From: Tolypeutes matacus
Taxonomy: Eukaryota > Chordata > Mammalia > Cingulata > Chlamyphoridae
Reading direction: 5' to 3'
Length of the DNA: 64,000 nucleotides
NCBI GenBank assembly: GCA_026826555.1
Contig: JAKSZT010038599.1
Location: forward strand, 2,527,040-2,591,039
Within the stretch, counting starts at the first letter, position 1; every line of letters starts with the position of its first letter. The notes under the pieces are model-generated. The model had not been told where the DNA came from, made no database searches, and worked only from the letters and a program-made list of their open reading frames with translations. The translations under genes were made by a program, and so were the position numbers. Positions 48,406-60,990 of the stretch are shown one piece after another.

Positions 48406-49584
48406 GCATTTTGAATGTTTCATTAGATTGGTGTTAATGTTTTCCTATATTATTCTTCCCCCTACTAAAGGTCATAACAAATATTTCTCTTCAAAGTTCA
48501 GTGAAAATATAATGTCTTCATGTAGACATTCTTGATTTAATAGGGTTAAAGAATCAGATATTTTTTCAAATTTGGCAATTAATATGGCTTGTTTTTGTTT
48601 ACAATTGTAAGCTTCAAGTAGAGGTGATAACACAATAGTTGAGTATGTTATACATTATGTCTGGTTAAACCATAACTTTAAGAGGTTGTTTTTTATGATA
48701 GTTACAAAGAAATTGATGATAGTCATGATAAGTCACTGATTAACTCATGTTCTTTTCTCTTTAAATGAGCATCAACTATCTACAACTTAACAAATTAAAT
48801 ATAAAATAACTTTTCTACCATCAGATATTTAATAAATGCCCTTTTATAATATATGCATGTTGTTAATGAATATCATAGACTCTTATAACAGTTGTGATAA
48901 GAAAGAAGATATTCAGTTCAAATTAAAATTGTCCATTAGATTAAGTGAATTAAAAAAAAAATTCCCTCAATGCAGGCAAGAATGGACTTTCATCAAAGTA
49001 CAACATCCTTCTCTTTCCCTGATGCTTTCGCAGTGCATGCCCTGTATTGCAGTTCTTCATTTTACCACCTAAAATGTGTAATGAGATGGTAATTCACCCT
49101 TAATGAAATTCCAGGAAGTGTATACCTGAAAAGTATTGTGAAGGAAAAAGAAAAAGTCATTTTAAATAGATACATCTACATTCTAAGTGACTAACAGTAG
49201 GGAGCTTCTAACTCCCAGGTAAATCAGAAAACATGCAAATTCCCTCTTTAAATTCTGTTCTTGTAAAATGGATAATAAGTGTCAGAATAACCTTGTAGTT
49301 GGAGAAAAATCATACAGGGAGAAAGTGTTAAGTTTCAGAACAACTCACTTCTAAACATTCCAGAGTGTATCAGTATGTGTTGCCATAAAAAAATAAATGC
49401 CAGAATATTTATCAGTTAATGATACATAGAGAACATTAATAAGAGTGGGGCAAAATAATACACAAAAATAGATTTCTTTTTGTCAATAAGGTGCTTCAGA
49501 GGGAAAATTATCTTTGTAGTCAGTGAATTATGTTGTAACCTTGTTTCTATCATTTAAATTTGTCATCATGAGTCAGACATTTTA
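48406..49584. other. AT-rich stretch, nothing assigned
   Basis: No gene or named repeat is visible. Confidence 0.5.
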
Positions 49585-49682
49585 TCTGTAGGATGCTTAG
49601 TTTCCTCAACTAGAAAAGGTGCATAATAACACTGACCTTTCACAGTTGTGTGGAAATTAGAGATTATATATGTAATATATAC
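49585..49682 (+). repeat. MIR fragment
   Basis: 'gatgcttagtttcctcaactagaaaaggtgcataataacactgacctttcacagttgtgtggaaattaga' follows the MIR 3' half (tttcctcat...aataat...cacaggttgttgtgagg). Confidence 0.6.
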
Positions 49683-52140
49683 GGGTGTACCTCCTCAGTT
49701 ACTTGTAGTTAAAGCTATTATTTCCATAATGGAACTTTCAAGAATAAGAATTTGTTAGTGAAAATATATATTTTTAAACAAAATGAAAACATCACAAAAT
49801 CGACAAAATGAAAGGATCATTATTGAATTGCACATAGGAATATATGTGTCGAGTAATGTGTGGTTTAAATAATACTCCTGCCTTGTGGTCTTAAAGAGTC
49901 AAGAAGAGCTGCGGCCACAGGCCAGAATACATCTTTTAAAGAGATAGCAGATTTCAAGGTAAACAGTTATTTAATTAAGGAAAAATGTAATGCCTGTTCA
50001 TGCTCTCCGTAGTTACTCAGAATGATATATGAAAGTCTTAACAGAAAAAGGCCACTTCAAAGAAGAAATTCACATTGTTTACCATATCCCTGGATTAAAC
50101 TATAAATACAGACTTTGTTCTAGGCTTAGAGAAATATAGGTTATTTCATGGAGGGGCATGGTGGGGAGTCTAATGTAATTATAAACTCAGGCTAGCAAAG
50201 CATTCTTCTTGTCAGATTCCTGTGGGGTTCTTGTGTGTTCCCTCTCCCCACTCCCAGTATGGATCAAGTATCCAGAAATTGAAGAATTCTAGTACCCAGT
50301 GAAGTTTAATGAATATACTCTGACTGCATATATTCATCCACATTATTCCACATTATAGTCAGTAAGGGGTAAAATATAACAAACAGGATTCACATGCACT
50401 TATCAAGAGTGCAAAAATTGCATACTTTAAAAACACTGATTTTGAGTGCAGAGGGTAAGTGCAAATCTATGTGTCTGTATGTGTGTGATGTGGTGGGAGA
50501 CTTTGGTGATATACATGGGTAAAATGAATAATGGAGGCACTTGACAGATTCTTCCTCAGATTATGATGTGTCTTGGACTGTGGAATGATACAATTGTTAA
50601 GGGAGCATTGGAAGAGAAAAAATGAGGTTTGGAAAATGCTGGTAAAACAAACTGTGTGGAGGGTAATTGAGGACAAAGAAATATTGGCTTCAAAGTGAGA
50701 TAACTTCACTTAGAAACAAATTTGTAATTAAAGAAGTCAAGGATAGACAGATAATAGAAACTAACTCTGATATAGGGGGAAGGGGAAACTTCTCATATAA
50801 AGAGCTGGATTGCATGAAATACCTCCTAAATTATCTAACAGTGACAATGTTATCCAGAGGAGCATTTTTCTGTGTTTATAGCCATGTAAAGGATAAATCA
50901 GTAATACTTGTTTAGGTAAACAAACATATGCATCTTAAGAATTTGGTGTAACTTAACTAATGGTATTTGAATTTAAATTCACAGGTGCTGAAGAACGAAT
51001 TGGAGGAGAGAAAAATTTGTGTCTATATATAGTATATATTAGATTACTTTACCAATATGGTGCTTCCAAATTAATTTTGTACTTCTAAATGACCCAGTAC
51101 ATTTTGACTTCCAGGAAAATTGCAAGGGATAAAAAAATTGATTCCAAAAATTGAGAAATAAATGCAATGCATAGCATTAACAAATTTTTATATAACAGTG
51201 TAATGCTCAGTGCAATTAAGAATAAATTAACCAAAATGATCAGAAGAAATCTAACATATGAATTCAGATAAATAGTTTTGAAATAATTTTTGTCTTTCCC
51301 CAATTATCTATTATATGTGGATCAATTGAATTATCTGTGGCTTAAATAATTACCATGAAATGCCACAGATGAAGAATAATGCAACTACTACTCATAGGGA
51401 TTATATCTTGATTGGGTTAATGTTTTCTATGTTGCCTAGAACTGAAGTCACCATGGAATGTGAAATTGTGAAAATAGATATAGAAATATCATATTTAAGA
51501 AATTTGGTCATTTGCACTAAAAAATCTATTAATCTATTAGAGTTTGCATTTGAGTATAGATACGAAAGGTGTGTAAACAGTTTGTCTTAATCTTTTTGGA
51601 GAATGTTGTGAAAACCTGGGTTGTGTCATTAATATGAAGTTGCGGTAGATATATTATAATTGAACGAATCTTGTAGATATGGAATTTCTTAAGCTGGGGA
51701 TCATAGTTTTCTTGAACAAATAGAGGATGAGCTTTAATATATTCTATTTGGACATTCTCCACTCAGATACAAATTGAACTTTTATTTTTCAGCTACAGAA
51801 TTGATAGTGTTCACCTTAATGAAGTATTTGTGCAGCAATTTTATTCTGTATTGCTTCTTGCATATATTAAAGCTATTTGAATTTGTGCTTTGGTGTTTGT
51901 AAAAATTAATCATTATTTTCTGTTATTGTAATCATTATGGTAGTAGTATGTTGTATGCAATGGTATGTGGTAAGTCATATGAAAGAAGGGTGAGACTAGA
52001 AACTGGGAGGACAAGGGAAAAGTAAAGAGATAGATCTTCAAAGAAATAGATGACAAAGTTATATAAAGCATGTTGAAGGACAATCTTAGAATTAAGAAAA
52101 CTTGGATAAAAATAGTAACCTTTGTATTTAAGTATTCTAT
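49683..52140. other. AT-rich stretch, nothing assigned
   Basis: No gene or named repeat is visible. Several short open frames lack any supporting signal. Confidence 0.5.
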
Positions 52141-52194
52141 ATGTGCAGGAAAATGGTAACAATATATTTGAGTTGCATAATGACTGGAATACTA

Positions 52195-52535
52195 TGTCAT
52201 TCATGTGATAGTGCCAAGCAGATGATTCTTGTTGGCAATTGGCAATCCTCTATGTGGTCATTCAGAGAAAATGTATTCTTCCATCTTTGGTCTCTATTAT
52301 CCCTTAGAGCTTCATTATTATTTGTATCCAGTCCATGGAAGTAAAATTTACATGTGAAAGAGTAACAGATGCATCCTAGAAGCCTCAGCCAGCAAAAAGC
52401 ACACCACTCTACTTGTATTCTATTGACAGAATACCTAATAACCACAACCATGCCTAATCTGCAAAAGAGGCTGGGGAATGCAATCTCTTGTCCAACAAGA
52501 AGACAAATGGACTGGTGAAAATTTAACAGTGGTGT
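52195..52535 (+). repeat. old interspersed repeat, copy 1 (unnamed)
   Basis: Blocks such as 'tctatgtggtcattcagaga', 'cagtccatggaag', 'acttgtattctattgacagaat' and 'aaccatgcctaatctgcaaaagaggctggggaatgc' recall a dispersed placental repeat. The 136-residue open frame on the opposite strand (52197-52607), the longest in the window, runs through this repeat and has no recognisable domain. Confidence 0.5.
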
Positions 52536-52682
52536 AAACCACAGTGACATAACTGGTTGGAGATAATACAAGCATAAAACTATATCAATGAAGATAAGAA
52601 GTTCCACAATAAATAAAGATGGGGAACACTTTTCTGATATAAGTTGGACAATTTAAGAAGTAACATTTGATTATGATAGAAA

Positions 52683-52738
52683 GAACTAGATTTGGAGTCT
52701 GATGATCTGAGTTCAAATCCTGTCTGTCTAAATAAAAA
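52683..52738 (+). repeat. MIR fragment
   Basis: 'gaactagatttggagtctgatgatctgagttcaaatcctgtctg' matches the MIR tRNA-related head. Confidence 0.65.
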
Positions 52739-53464
52739 TATTTATGAAAATGAGGTTAATTAAAAAATTAAACATCAACAACACAAAGGCTTGAAGAATT
52801 CTCCCTTTCCATGAAGCATTGATGCTTCCTGGTTCATGGTCTTGGAACAGTCCTGACTGATATGCATAATTCTGGATCAGAGTAAAATACACCTTACTAT
52901 AATATGTTCTCTGAATGCCAGATATCTAACCAGTAGCATCTGGAGTGATATAAACTGCCGACCTTCTCTTTGCTTACAGTCCTCACTAAAGAAGCCCAGG
53001 GCCTCCTAGAGAGTAGCAAGTCCTAGATTCTGGGGCAGGGAAGAGGATGTGCCTGGAACATCCTGCTATTATTGGAAGGTATTGCTGGTCTAAACAAGTT
53101 TTTTTTTAAAGAAAAGAAGTCATGTTCAGCCACAGGAAGAAGAGCTGAAATGTGATGGAAATATCCAGGTCATAAATGAAAATGAAGTTCAATAATGGAT
53201 GCATGAAATAAAAGATCCATTTATTTCAAATTGATTTTCATGTAAAGTTAGAATTCATGCTAATATTTTATGTAAGATAAGATAAATGAAAATACAGAAT
53301 TTGAATGTGTGTGTATGTGTATATGTAGTAATAAGTAAAAACTGTGAGAATAATGATAGTTCTGTAAAAAAACAGGTGTGTATCCTCAAAAATGTATATA
53401 TTCTAGGAAAGTGAGGTGGGGGAGCAGATTCTTTTACTTCATGCAGTTATTAAGTAACTAGTAA

Positions 53465-53705
53465 CAACTGGCATTGTTCAACTCATCTCCATCTCATTCA
53501 GCCAGGAGAGTAAAGAAATGATGGAGGAGCTCATGTGGGAATCTAGTAGGATCTATTTCAGTAAGTGGTAGATATGACTTTTAGTCACGTTCCATTGATT
53601 ATAAATCAGACATGTGGCCACACTTCACTGCAAGAGAGACTGAGAAATATATTCTGACTCAATGCCAAGGAAGAGAAGGACATCAGAAGCAGTTAACAAT
53701 CTCTG
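53465..53705 (+). repeat. old interspersed repeat, copy 2 (same family as 52195-52535)
   Basis: 'cacgttccattgattataaatcagacatgtggccacacttcactgcaagagagactgagaaatat' parallels the corresponding part of copy 1 and ends at 'acaatctctgcca'. Same orientation, 1.2 kb away. Confidence 0.5.
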
Positions 53706-56379
53706 CCAAATAATGGTTTGTGTGATTGTAAAAAGTATGCAATAATGCTAATGCATATTTGTTTTGTGCTAGTTAACAAATTAAACATATGCCATTGCTA
53801 ATTACAGGTATTATACAGAAGCATTAAGTAATTACTTTTCCTTGGTTTGTAGCTCTCAGGAAGTAAATACTTGACGTTAGAACTCCACAGAATGAATGAA
53901 CCCAGTCTATAAGAAGTATGAGATAGGAGATACAGATTTTCAGAAACAAAAGGTAGGATAATGGCGAAATTAAAATGAAAAGTTAAAAATATAATGACAC
54001 AAGGTAAAGCAAAATCTGAAAGCAAGTGCCTATGTATTTTTTCCCCAAAGAAAAAGATAAATTATAATTAGAGAATTTATAATGGATTATTTATTGGAGA
54101 GTAAATAATGTCTTCTTGTGAGAAGATCAGGGTGGGAAGAATAAACATTTGATAGATTGAAAGGATATGGATAGCTCCATGAAATGTGAAGTTAAAAATG
54201 TGCAATCTCACAACCCTGAAAACTCTGGTGGCTTTTCATACTTGTGTTATCGTGTATACATGATATGTAAGATGAAAAATTGCTTTGAATAAATAATTTT
54301 ATTATCTACATTTGAACCATGCCTGTCATCATTTCTGTTTTGACAGGATATTTAAAGTATATAGAAGGATACCTATGAATGACACTTAAATGTAAACATC
54401 TGCTCAACTATGAAAATATATTTCACAATATCTTATTCATCCTTCTCGAGATTTTCTACTCCTTCTTCAGCCTGCCAGTATAATCCCTAGGTCTCCTTCA
54501 ACTAACCCTTGTCAAAACTTGTTTTCACTTGAACATATTTATGTTGATCATTGAGCCATCTTATATTCCTAGTTAGACCATAATCATCTTTATGGAATCA
54601 CTGTTATGGTCCAACTATCCAATAAAATGATATGAGTAATCTTAATTATGACAATTTTTTAGTTTAGATATTGTCATATCATTAACTCCAATATTTAATT
54701 GGTATCCATAAGAATATTGCATCTTATTTAATCTAAAGAGAGGGACAGATGTATCCCAAATAAGAAAGGAAGAATATTTTGAAAAGAAGCATAAAAATAA
54801 GCATAATGAACATTGTAACTAAAAGTAGCAATGTGTACTGGATACTGTTAAGGGGTATTCTTACTTTGTCTTAAGCCTCAATAATATATTATCTCTTCCA
54901 AACCTTTAGCATTTTATCTCTTTTGAGCTTTAGTTTTGACATAGTTTGATCCACTGTGTACACAGCAACCACTCATTTCAGTCATATAATATTTAGAAAT
55001 ATTTGAAATCTAAAAACCAAACCAAGCCAAAAGGAAGAGTAATTGAATGCAATAATGCCTGTTGTAATTCCTAGATCATTGGCTGATTTGCAAAGTGCTT
55101 TGCATCTTCTCCAGACTCTCAAAACATTTCAGGGAATTGTAGAAAAACTGAAATATAATGTACACTTGTGTGAGAATGCGACACATGTTTTTGTATGCAA
55201 GTTTCTATCTCCAATTTATACATGATTAAGGTTAATTAAAGAATTTTAAATTATCAATTATTCTTACAAAACTTCTTAGACTTGAATGGAGGATTTTAAG
55301 TTATTAATTATTCCTGCAAAAATTCATATGAAATATTTTACCAACATTTTCTTAACCAATACTCATGTGTTTCAGGCAAAGCCCAGTCAGAAACAAGACT
55401 ACAATAGCAATTTATGCATAAAAATATAATATAAAGAATGTTTAACAGTAAATGATACTATCTATTAAAAGGATAAAATTGAACTCTTAGGAATACATAA
55501 AGAGCAAATGCAGATAACACGTACTGCCTTGAGGGTTAAGGGCAAATAACATGGAAGAAACTAAGAACTAAAAAGACCCTAAAACTGAGATTCAGATCTC
55601 ATTGTAGAGGACATGACTGACAGGAAATCACAGCCTGCAGGCAGTGTGGGCCAGAGCGTCCTACTGATGGCAGAAACTCTAATTGGAAGTCAATAGGCTA
55701 GAGTTTGTTCTTAACTCTGCTGAGGGGGTCTCCTGGGGAAGTACCGCAGGACTCCCTACACATCCTTCTGCTATCAGTTCCATGATAGGAAAACAGACAC
55801 AAGAGAGCCAATAAGTGAAGCTCCTCCTGTACTCTGGCCTTGTAGTATCCTCCCAGCACCTCTATTGACAAAGCATAACTTTACATAAGCAGGGCAAAGA
55901 ATGATGAATTTGGTTCTTTGAGAAACTAGATTGATAACTGACACAGGCCACTCCCTTGGCTGCTAAGCTACCATATGCACCCTTCTACCTGCATTTCTAT
56001 TTCAATGAAACAATGAAACAACTTTTTTCTTTCTGCCTAACTTGATTGTGCTATCCTTCATACAGGTGAAAAATTTCTTACATTTTCCCCAAAATGTGGA
56101 GAAAGTCCCAACACTCATGGAATCCATCCTCACCTATATTAATTTCTCCTCAAACTCTGTCATAAATCCACTGACTATTTTAAATCCTAACTGCCAACAA
56201 TTTGTTTTTGAAATAATAAGGGGGGATAAAGAGAAAAAGGAGATCATTAATTTAACAAACAAATACATACACATAGCAAGGCAAAAAATGAGCAAAATTA
56301 TTAGTCCTTGTTTCTGAAATTAATATCAATGCTGTTTTTTTCTACTACCCATTCCATATTTTCCTGGCCCGTAGTCAGA
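53706..56379. other. stretch without recognised genes
   Basis: Mostly unassigned. The block 55600-55990 is GC-richer and looks like an old LTR or L1 non-coding fragment (tgataactgacacaggccac), which I cannot name. Confidence 0.45.
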
Positions 56380-57236
56380 ACTTCTGCTGGTTGGGGTTAT
56401 TTACCTCTTGGGCTGACCCAAACTTTCATTTGTAAGGGTTTGAGTGCTCTATAATTTTTACTTTTTTATTTGCTATAGTTGTCCATTAACCTTAATTATT
56501 GGGCATGAAAGCACCAAGCCAAAGCCCATAGAAGTCCCCAAGTTCCAGGCATAGTCCTCCTTGCCTTCAATTTTTAGCAACAACCAAATTTCCTTTGGTA
56601 ATTGGGGCCAATCCCTCCAGCCAGTAGGGTAATCCCTCTTTTGCCTGTTGAATTAGTGACATTAGGATCTCAAAATAGCCTGTTGGAAGTCTTATTTTAA
56701 AGTTCAATGGAATCACTACTGGAACCCTAGTGGAAGCATTTCCCCCTGGGAAATAAGACCTCTAAACCATGAGAGTTAGAACTTATTAGGACAGGAAACA
56801 GGAAATGTCTACAAGGAGGTAGTGGGGTGTTATAGTGAGAAAAACCACTCCCACTTATACCACTTGATTTTCAGGCCTTTTATTTTGGCTCTAAGTAAGA
56901 CAATACAAAAATAAACATCCCTGATTCAAAGCATATAATGAATCTATAATACAGAAACCAATCCTTTCAAGGTATTATTTCCCAACTGGCGCTATAACTT
57001 AAACTTTAGTAAGCCATTCCATTTTTCTCTTAATCCAGTAGTTTGTGGATAATGAAACATGTGGTAAAACTCCTTATTCCCTCCCATGAACATGATATCA
57101 TCAATATAATTTCTTTGTTGTGAATTGAGTTTCTTAATCAGGAGCAGTGTTGTTGTTGTTGCTATTTCCTTTTTCGGAATACCATGAAGTTGGAAAAGGC
57201 ATTCTATTAGTCCATGAAGGGTGTTTTTGGAAGAAG
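56380..57236 (-). mobile_element. ERVL-like pol, integrase-side part
   Basis: The minus-strand sequence is related to 21320-21690: shared text includes 'ttttgcctgttga', 'gttcaatggaatc/gttcagtggaatt' and 'ctagtggaagca'. Frames are interrupted. An LTR at 57237 breaks the element, which resumes at about 59051. Confidence 0.7.
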
Positions 57237-57378
57237 TATATATTAGTTTTTTATTGCTGCCATAAAAATCACCATAAACTTAGTGGCATAACAAAACACA
57301 CATTTGTTACCTTACTTACTGCTCTATAGGTCAGGAATATGGTATGTGTCTCACTGGACTAAAGTCACTGTGTTAACG

Positions 57379-58586
57379 TGTTTTAGTTTGCTAAAAGCTG
57401 CTGGGAGCAACATGCCAGAAATGGGTTGGCTTTTATGATGCAGATTTATTAAGTTAAAACTTACAGTTCTGAGGCTATAAAAGTGTCTAAATCAAGGCAT
57501 CATCAGAAGGTCCTTTCCTCCCCAAGGACCAGCTGCTGGTCATCCTAGAATCCTCTCACATGATAGGGCACAATGGTAGCATTTCTGGTCTTGGTCTCTG
57601 CTTTCTCCCCTCGGCCTCATTGCTTTCAGCTTCAGACTATGGCTTTTCTCTCTTCCAAGTTCATTGATTTCAGCTTCTGGGGGCTTCTCTCTGCCTCTGC
57701 ACCTTTTTTTCTTCTTCTTCTTCTTTATTCATCTGTGGCTTTTTATTCCTCTATTTATAAAGGACCTCAGTAAGAGAATTAAGTCCCACCCTGGGTCACA
57801 CAACCTAATCAAAGGCCTTTAACTGAAGTGATTTAATCAAAAGTCTACAATGTATGTACAGGCTTAATTCTTTTGTGGACCAGAGAATTATGTCCTTAAG
57901 CTAACCCATTCCTATGCTTGTGAACCTACTGCATATCTGGGACCTTTTTATTAGATAGCTTCAGTTCAGGGCCTTTGAATAGATTGTGGAACCAAGAATA
58001 GGTCCTAATTCTTTTGCTGGAGTCATATATAAACCAAACACTGAGAAAGAGTGCTGCCATTTTACCCTGCCATGTGAGAGAGGACTGCAGAATCACCTAC
58101 AGCTACAGAAATACAGAGAAACCCCCAGAGGCAGAGAGAAAGGCCAGAGGTTGGAATCAGCGAAGCAGCCTGGGGCTGAAGCAATGAGGATACCAAGAGG
58201 TTAGGCCCATCAAAGCTGAAAGAGACAGGCCCAAAGGAGAGAAGCTGAGAGAGTCTAGAGAGCCACCATTGCACTCTGCCATGTGTTTCATTGCCCACAG
58301 CTGAGCTCAGAGAAAGCATCTTTAGATGAGGCCAACATGTGCCTGATCACACTCAACTGCAATTCAGTGAGAAAGCATCTCTGATGATGCCTTGATTTGG
58401 ACATTTTCACAGCCTCAGAACTGGAAGATTTTACCCTAATAAATTCCTATTATGAAAGCCAACCTATTTCTGATATATTGCATTGTCAGTCTTTAGCAAA
58501 CTGAAACAATAGGTTTATATGCACAGGAATGGATTAGCTCTAAGGACATGGCTTTCTGGAGTCCACAAAAGCTTCAAACTGCCACA
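57379..58586 (-). mobile_element. LTR (family 3) split by an inverted relative
   Basis: The first part, 57379 to about 57862, begins TGTTTTAGTTTGCTAAAAGCTGC; the last part, about 58509-58586, ends CTTCAAACTGCCACA. The two parts join on 'taca...gg / tgcacaggaatggattag'. The insert between them is a second member in the opposite direction. A CTT-rich run lies at 57704-57727. Resembles family 1 in layout and terminal sequence. Confidence 0.65.
57863..58508 (+). mobile_element. LTR (family 3), innermost, plus strand
   Basis: It starts near 'aattcttttgtggaccagag', the counterpart of the reverse complement of the outer element's end ('gcttttgtggactccag'), and ends '...gtctttagcaaactgaaaca', the counterpart of the reverse complement of its start. 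AATAAA lies in 'ctaataaattcctattatgaaagcc' near 58437-58460. Together with the element around it, it forms a large imperfect inverted repeat. Confidence 0.65.
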
Positions 58587-59050
58587 GCCAGTTTTGTTCC
58601 TTTCTGGAGGCTCTATGGGAAAATTTATTTCTGTTCATTTGGATGGCTAGCAGAATTCAATTCCTTGCAATTCTAAGACTAAAGTCTTTGTTTTCTTGCT
58701 GGCTATAAACTGAAAGCCAGTTACAACTTCTAGATACTGTCTCGTTTCATGACCATAGCCTCCTTTTCTTATCAACAATGGTAGGAATATTGGGTCCACT
58801 CCTTCTCAGGTCACATCTCCTTGATTTTTCCACCATAGATGCATTTTTCTCTAACGGCAACTGTGAACGTTCTCTGCTGCTAAGAACTCATGGGATTAGA
58901 GTGGGCCTTCCCATATACCTCAGGAAATTCTCCATCCAAATATCTATAATTTTAATCACATCTGTAAAGTTCCTTTTGCCTAAGTAGGGTAACATCTTCA
59001 CAGGACCTGGGCATTTGAGATATCTTCACAATATGTTTGTATTCTGATAG

Positions 59051-60990
59051 GTCCATACATATACCTCTTCCCTGTAATTCTTTGTCACCAGTCTTCCAAT
59101 CTTGTTCTTTCCAAACCCCTAGCCATCCAACCAAATTATTATCAACTTCTCACTAATCAATATAGATCCATACTTCTGCATTAAATGTAGCACTTGAGGT
59201 TCAGCCAACTGGGGGAATTTTACTTTATTGATATCCTTTAAGTACATGAACTTTTGGTATGCATATGTAAACTGAGCTGTACTATTTTATCCCTCAGTAA
59301 AATATTCACAAGGAGTATTAGACCCTGGAAGGGATTGAGAGAAAGGAAACAATTCAGCAGGAGTCAATGTTCAAAGTATCTGCTCATGCAACTAACATTC
59401 TGAACTTACCAAAGTCCTGTCTCATTACCATTTTCACTTGACAATAGATTGCTGCCATGTATACCCAATCTTATGGCTTAGTGGGTCAGAGAGCACCTAT
59501 TTATGATAGGAAGCTCAGGTCACATGGTTTACCTGATGAGGGAACAGTCTCCACCAAGGTGAAGGAACAATCCAGAAGATTTTGTCAAAAGAAGGATAGT
59601 TATCTGCAAAGGGGTACATAGATTTGCTCTAAACTGATATTTCTGTGCCAGATTCTCCTATTGGTGCTTGTCAGAGGCTCCATACTGCATCCTTATTTGT
59701 CAAGACACTTGATCACTGGATCTCCTGAACCCTAATGCCCTAGTAGAGGAACAGCGTGCACTGCAGACTGGATTTGATGCAAAGATGACTTTGCTTTGGT
59801 TCCCACTTAGAACTAACCACATTACAGTTTTCTAAGGACATGGCTAGAAGTGGCACTCTCAAGTGAGTTATATGTTACTTGAAAAATCCAAACAGGTCTA
59901 CCACAGCTTATATTTCTATTTCATGATGTATTCCAAACAGAATCAACTTGTCTTCCATCTTGTAAGGGATATTTCAATGTTCTCCATACCACTGGACCCT
60001 TAGAAACTTTACTGAGGTGGTGGGCACCTGAATTTTTGTGGGGTATATTTCCTATCCTCAGATTTTTAGATGTCTTACTAAACCATTTAATGTACTACTT
60101 TATTTTCCTTATATCTAATCAGTATAATATAATTAATGTAGAGGATTGGTTTGAAATTTTGTGCAATTAAAAGAAGATATGACAAAGAGTAAGAGACATA
60201 GATCTGAAGCAAGAGTGTGAAAAGTGTGAAAATATACTCTTGTCCATGCCAGAACAAAGCAAACTGTTTCTGATCGTCCTTGAAAATTGATATCTAATTA
60301 AAAGCAAAAGGCAGGTAAATAACTGAACACCAAACCAGGTCTTTGTTGATTTGCTTCAGAAAAGATCTGGAACAGTAGCTTAAATCTAAGTTAAGACCTG
60401 ATTAAGTATACATTAATTCTCAGATAGTCTCTACAATTTATCCAATTCACACACAGTTCAAACAAGGGAGTTAAAATATGGATGCTATGGATATCCTTAC
60501 CCCTGTATCTTTCAAATCTTTGTGACTAATCATCTCTGCAATTCCAGAAGGATCTTCTGATTAACTACCTTGGTAGTAAAAGGAAGTTCCAGGGATTTCC
60601 ACTAAGTTTTTTCTATGATAATGATACTTATTGCATATACCAGAGAGGCAATATAAGGATTCTTCTATTTGCCAAGTATTTCTAAACCAATTATAAATTC
60701 AATAACTAAGGAAATAGCCACAGAGAAGGGTTTTAGATTAACTAGGCCCATTGTTAGAAAAGTTGGGTAAATACATCATCATTGCCTTACAACTGTAAGC
60801 CCTCAAATTCACTGGTGGGCCACAGTGATGTTTTCAATACCAGAAATTAACATCAATCGAAAGCCATTGTTTGGAAATCCCCAAAATTCTGAGTATTTCC
60901 TTTTCCCACAATAAACAGTGATTCTAGACAGGAACCTTATATTTCTTTGGACTACTAATTTATTGGCTTTACTAATTTACCACTATCCAT
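59051..60990 (-). mobile_element. ERVL-like pol, protease to RNase H part, broken
   Basis: The element continues from 57236 after the nested LTRs, and the block 59060-59160 is related to 22000-22100. On the minus strand the order is protease-side sequence (about 60930-60650), reverse transcriptase (about 60600-60000), then RNase H. At 60120-60140 the expected YIDD active-site codons read Y-I-N-Y, so both catalytic aspartates are lost. Stops and indels occur throughout. The 5' limit near 60990 is approximate and no gag is recognised. Confidence 0.65.

Larger units (their letters stand above)
57237..59050. mobile_element. old MaLR-type LTR (outer LTR of the nest), split
   Basis: Segments 57237-57378 (ttagttttttattgctgccataaaaatcacc ... 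cataaacttagtggcataaca) and 58587-59050 (gttcctttctggaggctctatggga ... cacatctgtaaagttccttttgcc ... cttcacagg) are two halves of one familiar old LTR-like repeat. Together they make about 600 bases. The gap between them is filled by the LTRs at 57379-58586. Confidence 0.65.

Noticed and set aside
52197..52607. 136-residue minus-strand open frame, the longest in the window
   Set aside because: It overlaps an old dispersed repeat, shows no domain and has no splice or promoter context; a frame of this length is expected by chance in 64 kb.
57087..57115. Minus-strand string encoding YIDDIM, like a reverse-transcriptase active site
   Set aside because: It lies on the integrase side of the element (low coordinates in a minus-strand copy), and the collinear active-site position is at 60120-60140. 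I treat it as coincidence or local rearrangement.
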